Assembly (NCBI GenBank): GCA_934636105.1
Contig: CAKTZR010000006.1
Coordinates: 62,001-126,000, forward strand
Length of the DNA: 64,000 nt
From: an uncultured Clostridia bacterium
GTDB lineage: Bacteria; Bacillota; Clostridia; Christensenellales; Aristaeellaceae
Reading direction: 5' to 3'
Positions 48,995 to 57,402 of the stretch are shown one piece after another. Every line of letters begins with the position of its first letter. Position 1 is the stretch's first letter. The notes under the pieces are model-generated. The model was given only the letters and a program-made list of their open reading frames with translations. It searched no databases and was not told the DNA's origin. The translations under genes were made by a program, and so were the position numbers.

Positions 48995-49879
48995 ATGCCT
49001 TCAAAACGGGAAGCGATGACAGCCCGCGCTCTGGCGCTTGTGGGCTGTGGTTATATTTACGGCGCGACAGGCTGGATTTGCACGCGCGCACGGATGCAGC
49101 AGCAGATGCGGCAATATCCGACTTATGCCGCGCAGATTGAGCGATACGGCCCGAAATGGCTGGGCAAACCCTGTTACGACTGCGCCCAGCTGACGCGGGA
49201 CGTGGCCAAACGCGCGGGCGTCAGCCTGCCCAGCGGGGCAACGAGCCAATGGCGCGCGGCGGGCCTTTGGAAGGAGAAAGGCGTGATCGATACCCTGCCG
49301 AGTGAAGCCGGGCTTTTTCTGTATACGATGCGCGACGGACGCATGACGCACACCGGCGTGAGCATCGGCCACGGGGAAGAAGTGGACGCGCGCGGGCATG
49401 CCTACGGCGTGGTGCGCAGGCCGATTTCCGGCACGTCGTTCACGCATTGGGCGCGGCTGGATATCGATTATGACGCGTCGGATACGGCGGAAAATCCCAT
49501 GCCGGCCGTTCAGCGGACGCTTCGCATGGGCAGCAGCGGGGAGGACGTGCGCGCACTGCAAAACACATTGAAGCGGCTTGGATTTTTGAAAGGCGCGGCC
49601 GATGGAAAATTTGGCGCGCAGACGCGCGAGGCCGTCAAACAGTTTCAGCAGGCCAGCGGCCTGACTGCGGATGGCCTTGTCGGCCGGGCGACATGGGCGG
49701 CTTTGCCGAAGGAGGACGAAGAACCAAGCACGCCGACGCGAATCTGCCTGACGGGCGACGGCATGCGCGCGCTGACGCAGGCGCTTGAAAAGCCGCAGAC
49801 CGAGGAAAACAGGCTGATTTTTACGCTGTCGGCGCTGGATTACGGCGAAATCATGCGGCAGATTCGATTGGAAACGTAA
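48995..49879 (+). CDS. NlpC/P60-like cell-wall hydrolase with peptidoglycan-binding domain
   Basis: A 294-residue protein with no signal peptide. The N-terminal part (about 5-155) reads as NlpC/P60: the catalytic cysteine in KPCYDCAQLTRDVAKRAGVSLPSGATSQWR, the histidine in THTGVSIGHGEEVDA, and a third polar residue further on. A peptidoglycan-binding type 1 domain (about 172-230) has LRMGSSGEDVRALQNTLKRLGFLKGAADGKFG. About 60 residues follow with no known domain. The lack of export signal and this layout recall phage endolysins, but no phage genes surround it. Start 48995 follows GGGAGG at 48981-48986. Confidence 0.82.
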   Translation: MPSKREAMTARALALVGCGYIYGATGWICTRARMQQQMRQYPTYAAQIERYGPKWLGKPCYDCAQLTRDVAKRAGVSLPSGATSQWRAAGLWKEKGVIDTLPSEAGLFLYTMRDGRMTHTGVSIGHGEEVDARGHAYGVVRRPISGTSFTHWARLDIDYDASDTAENPMPAVQRTLRMGSSGEDVRALQNTLKRLGFLKGAADGKFGAQTREAVKQFQQASGLTADGLVGRATWAALPKEDEEPSTPTRICLTGDGMRALTQALEKPQTEENRLIFTLSALDYGEIMRQIRLET

Positions 49880-49889
49880 GCGAATAAAA

Positions 49890-49929
49890 AACAGCCTTCC
49901 TCCTGTCTGAATTTGGGAGAAAGGCTGTT
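49890..49929. terminator. Bidirectional terminator between the hydrolase and esterase genes
   Basis: AACAGCCTT (49890-49898) pairs with AAGGCTGTT (49921-49929), with an inner CTCC/GGAG-like extension. A residues precede and T residues follow. Confidence 0.78.
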
Positions 49930-49934
49930 CCTTA

Positions 49935-51500
49935 TCAGCAATCGGCGTGGAAGAAGGCCAGCACGCGGTCCTCAAACGCATTGATGCGCTCGTGGGCGTA
50001 TTTGGCGTAGAAATAGCGCTTTTTGCTGCATGTGGCCGCGTCGTATACGGCATTTTGCGCATCCGGCGTGGCAATCGTGTCCATGCCGGAGGTGCCCAGC
50101 AGCAACGGACAGGCAAGCTTTGCGGCATATTCCGCGCAGTCGGCATACGCGCCCGTGCAGAGCGGATTCTGCGCCGCGCATTTGACGACGTGCTGCGGCT
50201 GCTTCGCGGCGGCGGCAATGGCCAGCGTACCGCCCAAGCCCTCGCCCCATGTCATCAGATTCAGCGTCGTGGGCAGACTGAGCGCGGCGCGTGCAGCGGC
50301 CTGCGCATCGGCAAGCTGCGTCTTCGCGTCAGCATCCGCGCGGTTTTCGAGCGCGAACACCGCATAGCCCAGCGCGATGAAGCGCGTCATGTGGTGCCAG
50401 CCGCGAACAGGACGGCCCGCGTCGTGGAACATCAACACGGTCGGCACGCGCTTGCCGCCGACAGGGCGGATGGAACGCGCGGAGAGCGTCGCGCCGTCGG
50501 CTGCGGCAAGCGTCACCGTCTGATATTCGGCGGTCGGCGTTGCGGCCGGGCAGGGGACGACGGGCGCATCGTCAAAGAACGTCAGCAGCAGGTCGTCGAA
50601 TGCCTGAATTTCTTCGTGGCCGAAGCCGGGGAAGAACTCGCGGCGCTTTTTGCAGGTCAGGTTGTTGTAAACCGCGTCCTGCGTAATCGGCGGGCAGACC
50701 ACGTCGGCCAGCCCCGTGCCAAAGAGCACTTCGCAGCGAATGCGCGAAGCCAGATGCACGGCATCCACATAGCCGAGCTTGGTGAACCACTCGTCTGCGC
50801 GGCTTCCGTCCGGGTCGAACCAGCGGGCGTAATAGCGCAGGCCCTCGTAGGCGATTTCGTCTGCGCCCAGCTCGAAAACCTTCTGGAAATCGCTCAAAAA
50901 GGGATAGAGAATCGCGGCCTTGCAGGGCAGATCCGGGTTGAGCGCCGCGCAGGCAATGCCCAGCCCCGCGCCCTGCGACGCGCCGTTGATGTAAATGCGC
51001 CGCTGGTCGATTTCCTTCATCTGACGGACGATGCGGCACAGAATGCGGATGTCCTGATACAGCCGGACGTAATACATGTCCTTCGGGTCGCCGTCCAGCC
51101 CGGCGATCAGATGGCCGGAAACGGTCGTGCCGAGGAAGCCGCCGATATCCTGGCTTTTGCCGCCCTGACCGGGGCAATCCATCGCCAACAGGGCATAGCC
51201 CATGCCCGCGAAGGAGGATTGCTCCAGCCAGCTTCGGCTCGCGCCGGGATAGCCATGAAATTGCAGCACGAGCGGGAGAGGCTTGTCGCTTTTCGAACGC
51301 AGATATTTGGCGTAAATGCGCGCGCCGCCCATGCCCGTGAACCACAGATTGAGGTATTCGCAGGTCGGATAAGCGGGGATTTCAGAGGGCTCGACGGCGT
51401 AACACAGCGGCACAGCGTCGGCTTCCGCCATGCGCGCGTTCCAGAATGCGTCAAAATCAGCGGGGCGCGGGGTCGTGCCGCGATACAGAGAATCAGGCAT
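49935..51500 (-). CDS. Two-lobed acetylxylan-esterase family (AXE1) enzyme, probable sialate O-acetylesterase role
   Basis: A 521-residue cytoplasmic protein built of a full AXE1/cephalosporin-C deacetylase domain (about 1-315) and a second, shorter alpha/beta-hydrolase copy (about 335-521). Lobe 1 has HGYPGASRSW, the nucleophile elbow GASQGAG, the aspartate in GTGLADVVCPP and the histidine in GFGHEEIQAFDDLL. Lobe 2 has parallel sequence (DAQNAVYDAATCSKKRYFYAKYAHERINAFEDRVLAFF) but its elbow reads TWGEGLGG, so the serine is replaced by glutamate. GGAGGG is eight bases before ATG 51500. It is the last gene of the sialic-acid operon, which suggests O-acetyl sialic acid as substrate; this is inference. 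Confidence 0.85.
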   Translation of the reverse strand: MPDSLYRGTTPRPADFDAFWNARMAEADAVPLCYAVEPSEIPAYPTCEYLNLWFTGMGGARIYAKYLRSKSDKPLPLVLQFHGYPGASRSWLEQSSFAGMGYALLAMDCPGQGGKSQDIGGFLGTTVSGHLIAGLDGDPKDMYYVRLYQDIRILCRIVRQMKEIDQRRIYINGASQGAGLGIACAALNPDLPCKAAILYPFLSDFQKVFELGADEIAYEGLRYYARWFDPDGSRADEWFTKLGYVDAVHLASRIRCEVLFGTGLADVVCPPITQDAVYNNLTCKKRREFFPGFGHEEIQAFDDLLLTFFDDAPVVPCPAATPTAEYQTVTLAAADGATLSARSIRPVGGKRVPTVLMFHDAGRPVRGWHHMTRFIALGYAVFALENRADADAKTQLADAQAAARAALSLPTTLNLMTWGEGLGGTLAIAAAAKQPQHVVKCAAQNPLCTGAYADCAEYAAKLACPLLLGTSGMDTIATPDAQNAVYDAATCSKKRYFYAKYAHERINAFEDRVLAFFHADC

Positions 51501-51600
51501 AGGGGCTTCCCTCCTGTTCAAAATGAAAGGCGCGCGCACAGGGAATGAGCCTTGCACGCGCGCCTGATGGCATTGAAAGTGAACCGAAACTGCGCGTAAC

Positions 51601-52530
51601 TTAGAGCGCCTTGAGGAAATCCAGCCCCAGGTCGCCGTGCGCCGCCTTGATCGCGCGGTATTCGGCCTTGAGGGCTTCGTGCTGCTCCTGCGTCAGCTGG
51701 AAGAACGGCCTGCGGCTGATGCCGCCATCCACACGACCGCCGAGCGTCAGCGTCGCCTTGAGGGAGGGCATGAGCCCGCGCGCCAGCAGGACAAAAATCA
51801 GCTTGTTGGCGATTTTCTGCGTCTCGCGCGCGGCAATCACGTCGCCTGCGGCCATCTGCGCGTTGAGCTTGAGGAACAGCGGAGTCAGCACGTTGTAGGT
51901 CGAGCCGATGATACCGTCCGCGCCGAAGGCCAGACCGCTGACGGCCAGCTCGTCGCTGCCGGAATAGACGGCGAAATCCTGACCGAGCGCTTCTTTGATG
52001 CGGAAGATGTCAAACACGGTGGAAGAAGTATACTTGATACCCTCCACGCCTTCGATGCGGCCCAGACGCAGCAGCATTTCATAGCTGACCAGCCCTGCGA
52101 GGGTCACGTTATAGACGATCATCGGAATGCCCGCGGCCTGTACGAGATCGCTGTAATATGCGGCAATCTGATCGTCGCTGAATTTCCAGTAAATCGGCGG
52201 CACGGAGGAAATCGCGGCCGCACCGGCCTTGGCAGCATGACGGGCCAAATCCTCGGAGGCCAGCGTGCTGATTGCGCCGACATGGACGATGACCGGGATG
52301 CGCCCCGCGGCTTCGTCGAGCACGGTTTCGACAAACGCCTTGCGCTCGTCGCTCGTGCAGAGGAAGCCCTCGCCGGTGGAACCGGTCAGATACAGCCCCT
52401 GCGCGCCATCCTCAATGAGCTTGGCAGTCAGCACGCGGGTGCGGTTCAAATCAAGCGCTTCGTTTTCGTCAAAGGGCGTAACCATCGCGGGAATGACGCC
52501 CCGAATATCCTTCACGGAAAAGTTGCTCAT
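51601..52530 (-). CDS. nanA: N-acetylneuraminate lyase
   Basis: A 309-residue DapA-superfamily aldolase. The Schiff-base lysine lies in GVEGIKYTSS, the catalytic tyrosine in MIVYNVTL, and GSTGEGF forms the carboxylate loop. The segment YSGSDELAVSGLAFGADGIIGSTYN closely parallels the NAL-specific region ([23 protein letters not shown] in E. coli NanA), rather than DapA. It cleaves sialic acid to ManNAc and pyruvate. AAGGAG supports ATG 52530 (MSNF); ATG 52536 is too close. It lies between the permease genes and the esterase. Confidence 0.9.
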   Translation of the reverse strand: MSNFSVKDIRGVIPAMVTPFDENEALDLNRTRVLTAKLIEDGAQGLYLTGSTGEGFLCTSDERKAFVETVLDEAAGRIPVIVHVGAISTLASEDLARHAAKAGAAAISSVPPIYWKFSDDQIAAYYSDLVQAAGIPMIVYNVTLAGLVSYEMLLRLGRIEGVEGIKYTSSTVFDIFRIKEALGQDFAVYSGSDELAVSGLAFGADGIIGSTYNVLTPLFLKLNAQMAAGDVIAARETQKIANKLIFVLLARGLMPSLKATLTLGGRVDGGISRRPFFQLTQEQHEALKAEYRAIKAAHGDLGLDFLKAL

Positions 52531-52585
52531 AAGCATGTCTCCTTGTTTTTAATCGTGTACACTGTACGACTGTTTTTTTGAAAAG

Positions 52586-53419
52586 TCAACCCTTGACCGC
52601 GCCGAGGGTGATTCCCTTGGTGAAATACTTCTGGAAGATCAGGAAGATGGTGATAATCGGCACGCTGGCCAGCGTTGCGCCTGCCATAATCAGGCCGAAA
52701 TCCGTGCTGGCTTCCGCCTGCATCTTCGCAATACCCAGCGAGATGGTGAGCTTGCTCTGCGAGTTGAGCATAATCAGCTGGAGGAAGTAGTCGTTCCACG
52801 CATTGATGAAGGTGAAGATCGCCAGCGCGCCAACGCCTGGCTTAATCATCGGGAAGACGATATCCACGAACGTGCGGACTTCGCCCGCGCCGTCAATTTT
52901 CGCGGCTTCCAGCATCTCGTTGGGAATGCCCTCGGCGAACTGCTTCATCAGGAACACGCCGAACGGCCAGCCGACCGTCGGGAAGATAACCGACCAGAGG
53001 GTGTTGTGCAGGCCGAGCCACGCCATCTCCTTGAGCAGTGGAATCATGATGACCTGCTTGGGCAGCGCCATCGCGCAGACAAACAGGCTAAAGATGAAAG
53101 TGCGGCCCGTGAATTTCTTTTTCGCCAGCGCATAGCCGCCCATCGCGCCGCACAGGCATGTCAGCAGCATCGCCACGCCGCAGATGAACACGGTGTTGAA
53201 CATCCATTTCCAGGCCGGGCGGGAAAACAGCTTGGTGTAGTTATCCAGCGTCGGGTTGGTGGGGAACAGGACGGGCGTGCGGGAATTGATCGTGCGCGCA
53301 TCCTTGACCGAGCCGGTCACAATCCAATACAGCGGAAAGAGCATCATCAGCGCGAGGATGATGAGCAGCGCGATGCTGATGACGCGGTAGGGGGTCAGCT
53401 TTCTTACGCTATGATCCAT
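52586..53419 (-). CDS. Carbohydrate ABC transporter permease (MalG-type)
   Basis: A 277-residue permease with six membrane segments and the EAA coupling loop ANEMLEAAKIDGAGEVRTFVDIVFPMIKPGV-type region. It belongs to the CUT1 family, second permease of the pair. It works with the permease and binding protein encoded upstream, importing a sugar, here most likely sialic acid, since NanA, NanE and a kinase surround it. GGGGAGGG (53434-53427) precedes the ATG. No ATPase is encoded in the cluster, so a shared MsmX-like ATPase is assumed. Confidence 0.92.
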   Translation of the reverse strand: MDHSVRKLTPYRVISIALLIILALMMLFPLYWIVTGSVKDARTINSRTPVLFPTNPTLDNYTKLFSRPAWKWMFNTVFICGVAMLLTCLCGAMGGYALAKKKFTGRTFIFSLFVCAMALPKQVIMIPLLKEMAWLGLHNTLWSVIFPTVGWPFGVFLMKQFAEGIPNEMLEAAKIDGAGEVRTFVDIVFPMIKPGVGALAIFTFINAWNDYFLQLIMLNSQSKLTISLGIAKMQAEASTDFGLIMAGATLASVPIITIFLIFQKYFTKGITLGAVKG

Positions 53420-53434
53420 ATGTCAGCCCTCCCC

Positions 53435-54331
53435 TTATTCTTTCGCCAGCCGGAACTGCAAGGCGCTGAAGATTGCGATGATGATCGCGAGGATGATGCC
53501 CAGCGCGCAGCCATAGCCGAAGTTGTTAAGTTTTACGGCGTTGTGATAGATGTAGTACATCAGCGTCAGCGTCGAATCGTTCGGCCCGCCGGAGGTCAAC
53601 AGATCGATCAGCGCGAAGCACTGGAACGAGTTGATCGTGGTGATGATGAGGATATACAGCGTGGTCGGCATGATCTGCGGCCACTTGATGCGCCAGAAGG
53701 TCTGGAAATCCGTCGCGCCGTCCACCTGCGCGGCTTCGACGAGGGAATGATCGACATTGCTCAGCGCGGAGACATAGAGCACGATGGGCTGACCGATGGA
53801 GGTCGTCAGCAGAATCGTGATGATGCAGCCCAGCGCAGTGTTGGCGCTGCCCAGCCAGTTCAGGTTTTTGCTGATGATGCCCAGCGAGGTGAACAGGTAA
53901 TTGAGCAGGCCGTAATAGGGGTTGAACATCCATTTCCAGACGACCGTAACCGCGACAGAGCCGGTGACAACCGGCAGATAGAACACGCAGCGGAAGAAGG
54001 CCGTCGGAATTTCCTTCATCTTATAGACCAGCGAGGCCACCCACAGCGAGAACAGGCAGGTGAACGGCACGCTGACCAGCACGATGACGAGGGTATTGGT
54101 CAGAGACTTATAGAATTTGGCATCCTGAAAAAGAGCGACATAGTTATCCAGCCCGACGAAGGTGAACTCCGCCAGCGTATAGCGGAAGGTGCTGTTGACC
54201 AGACACATCACCATCGGGAAAATGACGAAGCCGAAGAAGAACAGCAGCGCCGGAGCCATAAACAGATAGCCGGAGATATTTTCGCGCCGGCGTGTACTGC
54301 GCAGCTCGCGGCGGTTGACGGTATGCTGCAC
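53435..54331 (-). CDS. Carbohydrate ABC transporter permease (MalF-type)
   Basis: A 298-residue CUT1 permease with six membrane segments starting after a basic cytoplasmic N-end (RRELRSTRRREN). The coupling loop reads HSLVEAAQVDGATDFQTFWRIKWPQIMPT. It pairs with the MalG-type permease that follows 15 bases after it. The start is GTG at 54331 with AAGGGG seven bases upstream; the ORF to 54421 would extend into the hairpin region. It is the second gene after the binding protein, separated by a hairpin. Confidence 0.9.
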   Translation of the reverse strand: MQHTVNRRELRSTRRRENISGYLFMAPALLFFFGFVIFPMVMCLVNSTFRYTLAEFTFVGLDNYVALFQDAKFYKSLTNTLVIVLVSVPFTCLFSLWVASLVYKMKEIPTAFFRCVFYLPVVTGSVAVTVVWKWMFNPYYGLLNYLFTSLGIISKNLNWLGSANTALGCIITILLTTSIGQPIVLYVSALSNVDHSLVEAAQVDGATDFQTFWRIKWPQIMPTTLYILIITTINSFQCFALIDLLTSGGPNDSTLTLMYYIYHNAVKLNNFGYGCALGIILAIIIAIFSALQFRLAKE

Positions 54332-54388
54332 GCAAATTCCCCTTTCAGCGGCACAGGGCCGCGCAGTTTTCTGTGTTTCAAGAAAGCG

Positions 54389-54417
54389 GGCGCCCCGCCC
54401 GAAACGGGAGAGGCGCC
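54389..54417. other. GC-rich hairpin between binding protein and permease genes
   Basis: GGCGCC (54389-54394) with GGCGCC (54412-54417) plus an inner CCCG/CGGG stem, without a T run. In the minus-strand mRNA it would sit just after the binding-protein gene, a usual place for a stem that lowers permease expression relative to the binding protein. Confidence 0.55.
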
Positions 54418-54445
54418 GCAAGCGTATGAGATTGATGTTGCAGGC

Positions 54446-55711
54446 TTACAGGTTGACGTTCTTGATGTAGGTCGCGACTTCGTCAGCCACGTTGCCGCCG
54501 TCGCCGATGCGCTGGAGCAGGTTCCACCACTCGTAGCGCTGGGTCGTCCAGTTGGTCGTCACCTGATAGATGTCGCCGAGATACTGCACGAACATGGCGT
54601 AATCCGCATTGGCGGCTTTCTCGGTGCCGGTATACAGGTCGGTCACGGAAGCGCGGACGGAGAAGTAGCCGGTGTTGTAAACGCTGTTGCGAACCTGGGT
54701 CTCGTCGTCGCAGATGAAGCGGATGAATTCCTTCGCGGCCGCGACCTTCTCGTCGTCGCCGTTGTCAAACAGGCCGAAGCCCCAGACGCCGCCGTCCAGA
54801 CGCGGCACGCCGTCTTCGGAGGGGAAGGCCATCGGGAACAGTTCGATGCCGTCCGCCAGCTTATCCTTGTTGTTGGCAACCTGAGCGGCGTTCCAGCAGA
54901 AAGCCATCTGGGAAGTGCCGTTGACGAACAGGGCGATTTCTTCGCCGCCGTTGATGGAGGCGTCAAAGGTGATGAGTCCTTCGTTGGCCAGCTCCTGCAG
55001 CTTGGTCAGGCCCTTGATGTTGGCTTCGGAATCCATGGTGTACAGGGTGTGCTCGTCGTTGGTGAAGCGGCCGTCGTAGAGGTTGGTCACCAGCGCGCGG
55101 GTGCCCTGGTCGCCGCCCTGGCCGGAGCAGTAGATCAGGCCGGTGGGGAAGTAGCCCGCGTTCACGAGGGCGCGGAGGGCGTTTTCAAAGCCTTCGGTCG
55201 TCCAGGTGTGAGTCTCCTGATCGATGTACTGCATCGCGTCGGCAGCTTCAAATGCGGTCTTGTTGATGACCATGCAGTGCGCCGTCATGCACAGCGGATA
55301 CATGTAGTAGTTGCCGTCCGCACCCTGGCAGGTTGCCACGACGGAAGCGTTGTTGGCGTTGATGTCGGCGATGGTTTCGTCGGTCCACAGATCGTTGAGC
55401 GGGAGCATCTTGCCGGCGGCCGCCCAGTTCGCCACCAGGCGCTCCGGGCCTTCCATAACGATGTCCGGGGTGGTCTTGGCTTCGATAGCCGTGGTGATCT
55501 GCGCGTCGCCGTTGGTGTAATCGAGGTATTCGACAGTCACCTTGATTTCCGGATGCACGGCGTTGAAGGCGGCGAGCATTTCGTCCACCTTTTCGGAATT
55601 GCCCCAATCGCCGATCGGGAACGTCCAGAGGGTGATGTCCGTTTCGGCCAGCGCGCCGGTCATCGTCAGCACGAGCAGCAGGCTCAAAAACAGGGCGGCA
55701 ATTTTTTTCAT
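54446..55711 (-). CDS. Extracellular solute-binding protein (CUT1, sialic-acid cluster)
   Basis: A 421-residue secreted binding protein with a type I signal peptide (about 1-22, cut after GALA) and no lipobox cysteine, which is unusual for Gram-positive binding proteins. The mature part has the family-1 features TDITLWTFPIGDWGNSEKVDEMLAAFNAVHPEIKVTVEYLD near the N-end and WWNLLQRIGDGGNVADEVATYIKNV near the C-end. It would deliver its ligand, likely sialic acid, to the two permeases encoded next. AAGGAGG is about seven bases before the ATG. It is first in the operon, controlled from the AT-rich region shared with the GntR gene. Confidence 0.9.
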   Translation of the reverse strand: MKKIAALFLSLLLVLTMTGALAETDITLWTFPIGDWGNSEKVDEMLAAFNAVHPEIKVTVEYLDYTNGDAQITTAIEAKTTPDIVMEGPERLVANWAAAGKMLPLNDLWTDETIADINANNASVVATCQGADGNYYMYPLCMTAHCMVINKTAFEAADAMQYIDQETHTWTTEGFENALRALVNAGYFPTGLIYCSGQGGDQGTRALVTNLYDGRFTNDEHTLYTMDSEANIKGLTKLQELANEGLITFDASINGGEEIALFVNGTSQMAFCWNAAQVANNKDKLADGIELFPMAFPSEDGVPRLDGGVWGFGLFDNGDDEKVAAAKEFIRFICDDETQVRNSVYNTGYFSVRASVTDLYTGTEKAANADYAMFVQYLGDIYQVTTNWTTQRYEWWNLLQRIGDGGNVADEVATYIKNVNL

Positions 55712-55785
55712 GGGATAATCCTCCTTGAATGAAGTAGGGTGTTGATGGTGAGGGGCGGCATCGCCAGCCGACCTTCGTTGAATCA

Positions 55786-55814
55786 AATGTACTACAAATC
55801 AAGCGGTCTGTCAA
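55786..55814 (-). promoter_or_regulatory. Promoter of the sialic-acid transport/lyase operon
   Basis: Minus strand TTGACA (55814-55809), 17-base spacer, TACATT (55791-55786). Confidence 0.7.
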
Positions 55815-55904
55815 GAAGAATTTGTAAATTTGCGATAAAAAAATTCGTCAAAAGTTTCAATATACTAAAATTCAAAATGAAAAATTGAAAAAATTGATGA
55901 CAGA

Positions 55905-55933
55905 TTGACAGAAAAATCGTTTTGCATTATAAT
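55905..55933 (+). promoter_or_regulatory. Promoter of the GntR-nanE-kinase operon
   Basis: TTGACA (55905-55910), 17-base spacer, TATAAT (55928-55933): perfect consensus. Three ATTGA units start at 55884, 55893 and 55904 just upstream. The AT-rich gap from 55815 to 55904 holds no gene. Confidence 0.85.
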
Positions 55934-55972
55934 GAAAAACGAAAAATGTCATACAAAGACAGGAGGATGGGC

Positions 55973-56665
55973 GTGAAAAAGGCGGAAAAGCTGTATCTGG
56001 AAACCTTTCGGGAGATTCGCAGCTATATCATCACCAGCGGCCTGAAGCCGGGCGACATGCTCCCCACGGAACAGGCCATGTGCGAACGCTGGGGCGTCAG
56101 CCGCAACGTGCTGCGCGAGGCGATTAAGAGCATGGAGCTGATGGGCATGGTGGAAGCCTGTCCCGGACGCGGAACGGTGGTCAAGGATTTCAATCTGGAT
56201 TTCATCTTTCAGAACGTGCTGTTTTTCAAGATGGGTGAGCCGGAGGACGACGCGCGCGTGCGCGAGATGTTCGGCATTCGCAAAATGCTGGAGCTGGGCT
56301 ACATGCGGCAGGCGTTCAAGGCGCTCAGCGGCGAGGATATCGCCTACATGCGCAAATGCGCCGAGAATATCCGCGAAAGCTGGGAGACGACCGGCGCGTT
56401 CAGCGAGGCGGACAGGGAATTTCACATGGCGCTGTTCCGGCCGCTGAAAAACGAAGTGCTCAATTCGCTGATGGAAGCGATTTGGAGCGTGGACCGCGGC
56501 TTCCAGCTCGAACGAAAATCCCCGCATCTGGCCTACTCCGTCACCAAGCACGAGGCCATCGTCACGGCGCTGGAGCACTACGATTATCGCGCGTTCGCGC
56601 AGGCGATGGAGGCGCATTTCTCCTCCGGCAAATATTTGATGAGCGATTCTTACGAGGAATTTTAA
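55973..56665 (+). CDS. GntR family regulator (FadR subfamily), probable sialic-acid repressor
   Basis: A 230-residue protein: N-terminal winged helix (about 10-75; LPTEQAMCERWGVSRNVLREAIKSMELMGMVEACPGRGTVV) and a C-terminal all-helical FCD ligand domain (about 95-225) with metal-type residues such as AxREFHMALF and later histidines (TKHEAIVTALEHYDY). FadR-type regulators are usually repressors released by an acid or sugar ligand. Its place between divergent nan genes suggests it senses sialic acid or ManNAc. AGGAGG at 55961-55966 fits GTG 55973; ATG 55967 touches the ribosome site. Confidence 0.88.
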   Translation: MKKAEKLYLETFREIRSYIITSGLKPGDMLPTEQAMCERWGVSRNVLREAIKSMELMGMVEACPGRGTVVKDFNLDFIFQNVLFFKMGEPEDDARVREMFGIRKMLELGYMRQAFKALSGEDIAYMRKCAENIRESWETTGAFSEADREFHMALFRPLKNEVLNSLMEAIWSVDRGFQLERKSPHLAYSVTKHEAIVTALEHYDYRAFAQAMEAHFSSGKYLMSDSYEEF

Positions 56666-56685
56666 GAAAACGGGAGGACGATACC

Positions 56686-57387
56686 ATGACCAAGGACGAA
56701 CTGTTTGCTTTGATGAAAGGGACGATCATCGTCTCCTGCCAGGCGACGCCGGGCGAGCCGCTTTATGACAGGGAACGTTCGGTGATGCCGCTGATGGCGC
56801 GCGCGGCGAAGCAGGCGGGCGCAAAGATGATCCGAACCAGCTCGGTGCGCGATATCGTGGGCATTAAAGAGGAAACGGGCCTGCCGGTGATCGGCCTGAT
56901 TAAGCGGGAGTATCCGGGCTATACCGGCCGCATCACCATGACCATGCGCGAGGTGGACGAGTGCATGGAAGCCCTGTCGGATATCGTTTCCATCGACTGC
57001 ACGGACTGCACGCGCGGCGACGGGCTGACCGCGCCGGAGTTTTTGAAGCAGGTGAAGGCGAAGTATCCGAATATCATCATCATGGCGGACTGCGCGACGC
57101 TGGCGGAAGCGAAAGCCGCTTATGCCGCGGGCGCGGATCTGGTCGGCAGCACGATGAACGGCTACACGCCGCGGACGGCGGACTGCAAGGGCGACCCGAA
57201 CTACGAGCTGGTGCGCCAGATGGTTGCCGAGCTGCCCTGCCCGGTCATCGCGGAGGGACGCGTGCATACGCCGGAGCAGGCGAAAAAGATGCTGGAACTT
57301 GGCGCGTGGGCGGTTGTCGTCGGCGGCGCAATCACCCGTCCGCTGGAAATTGCGGCGCGCTTCATGAACGCGGTCGGCCAGCGCTGA
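56686..57387 (+). CDS. nanE: N-acetylmannosamine-6-phosphate 2-epimerase
   Basis: A 233-residue TIM-barrel enzyme that turns ManNAc-6-P into GlcNAc-6-P in sialic-acid breakdown. NanE hallmarks are GTIIVSCQATPGEPLYD, PVIGLIKREYPGYTGRITMT, the catalytic DCTDCTRGDG, IIIMADCATLAEAKAAYAAGADLVGSTMNGYT and PVIAEGRVHTPEQAKKMLELGAWAVVVGGAITRP. GGGAGG lies nine bases before the ATG. It sits between the regulator and the ROK kinase, so it acts after that kinase. GlcNAc-6-P deacetylase (nagA) is not in the window. Confidence 0.94.
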   Translation: MTKDELFALMKGTIIVSCQATPGEPLYDRERSVMPLMARAAKQAGAKMIRTSSVRDIVGIKEETGLPVIGLIKREYPGYTGRITMTMREVDECMEALSDIVSIDCTDCTRGDGLTAPEFLKQVKAKYPNIIIMADCATLAEAKAAYAAGADLVGSTMNGYTPRTADCKGDPNYELVRQMVAELPCPVIAEGRVHTPEQAKKMLELGAWAVVVGGAITRPLEIAARFMNAVGQR

Positions 57388-57402
57388 CACGGAGGTTGCG
57401 GC

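Noticed and set aside
48995..49879. The lysin-like gene as a sign of a prophage
   Set aside because: No integrase, capsid, portal, tail or holin gene and no att-like repeats are found around it.
49935..51500. Two separate esterase genes or a frameshifted pair
   Set aside because: The frame is continuous through both lobes with no internal ribosome site at the lobe boundary, so a single two-lobed protein is the simpler reading.
53006..55732. A 908-residue plus-strand open frame opposite the sialic-acid transport genes
   Set aside because: Same shadow effect; composition is rich in His, Asp, Arg and Gln without motifs, and three real transport genes lie on the other strand.
55884..55908. Three ATTGA units as the operator of the GntR regulator
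   Set aside because: Spacing is uneven (9 and 11 bases), the units are short and AT-rich DNA gives such matches by chance; no dyad of the FadR type was found with confidence.
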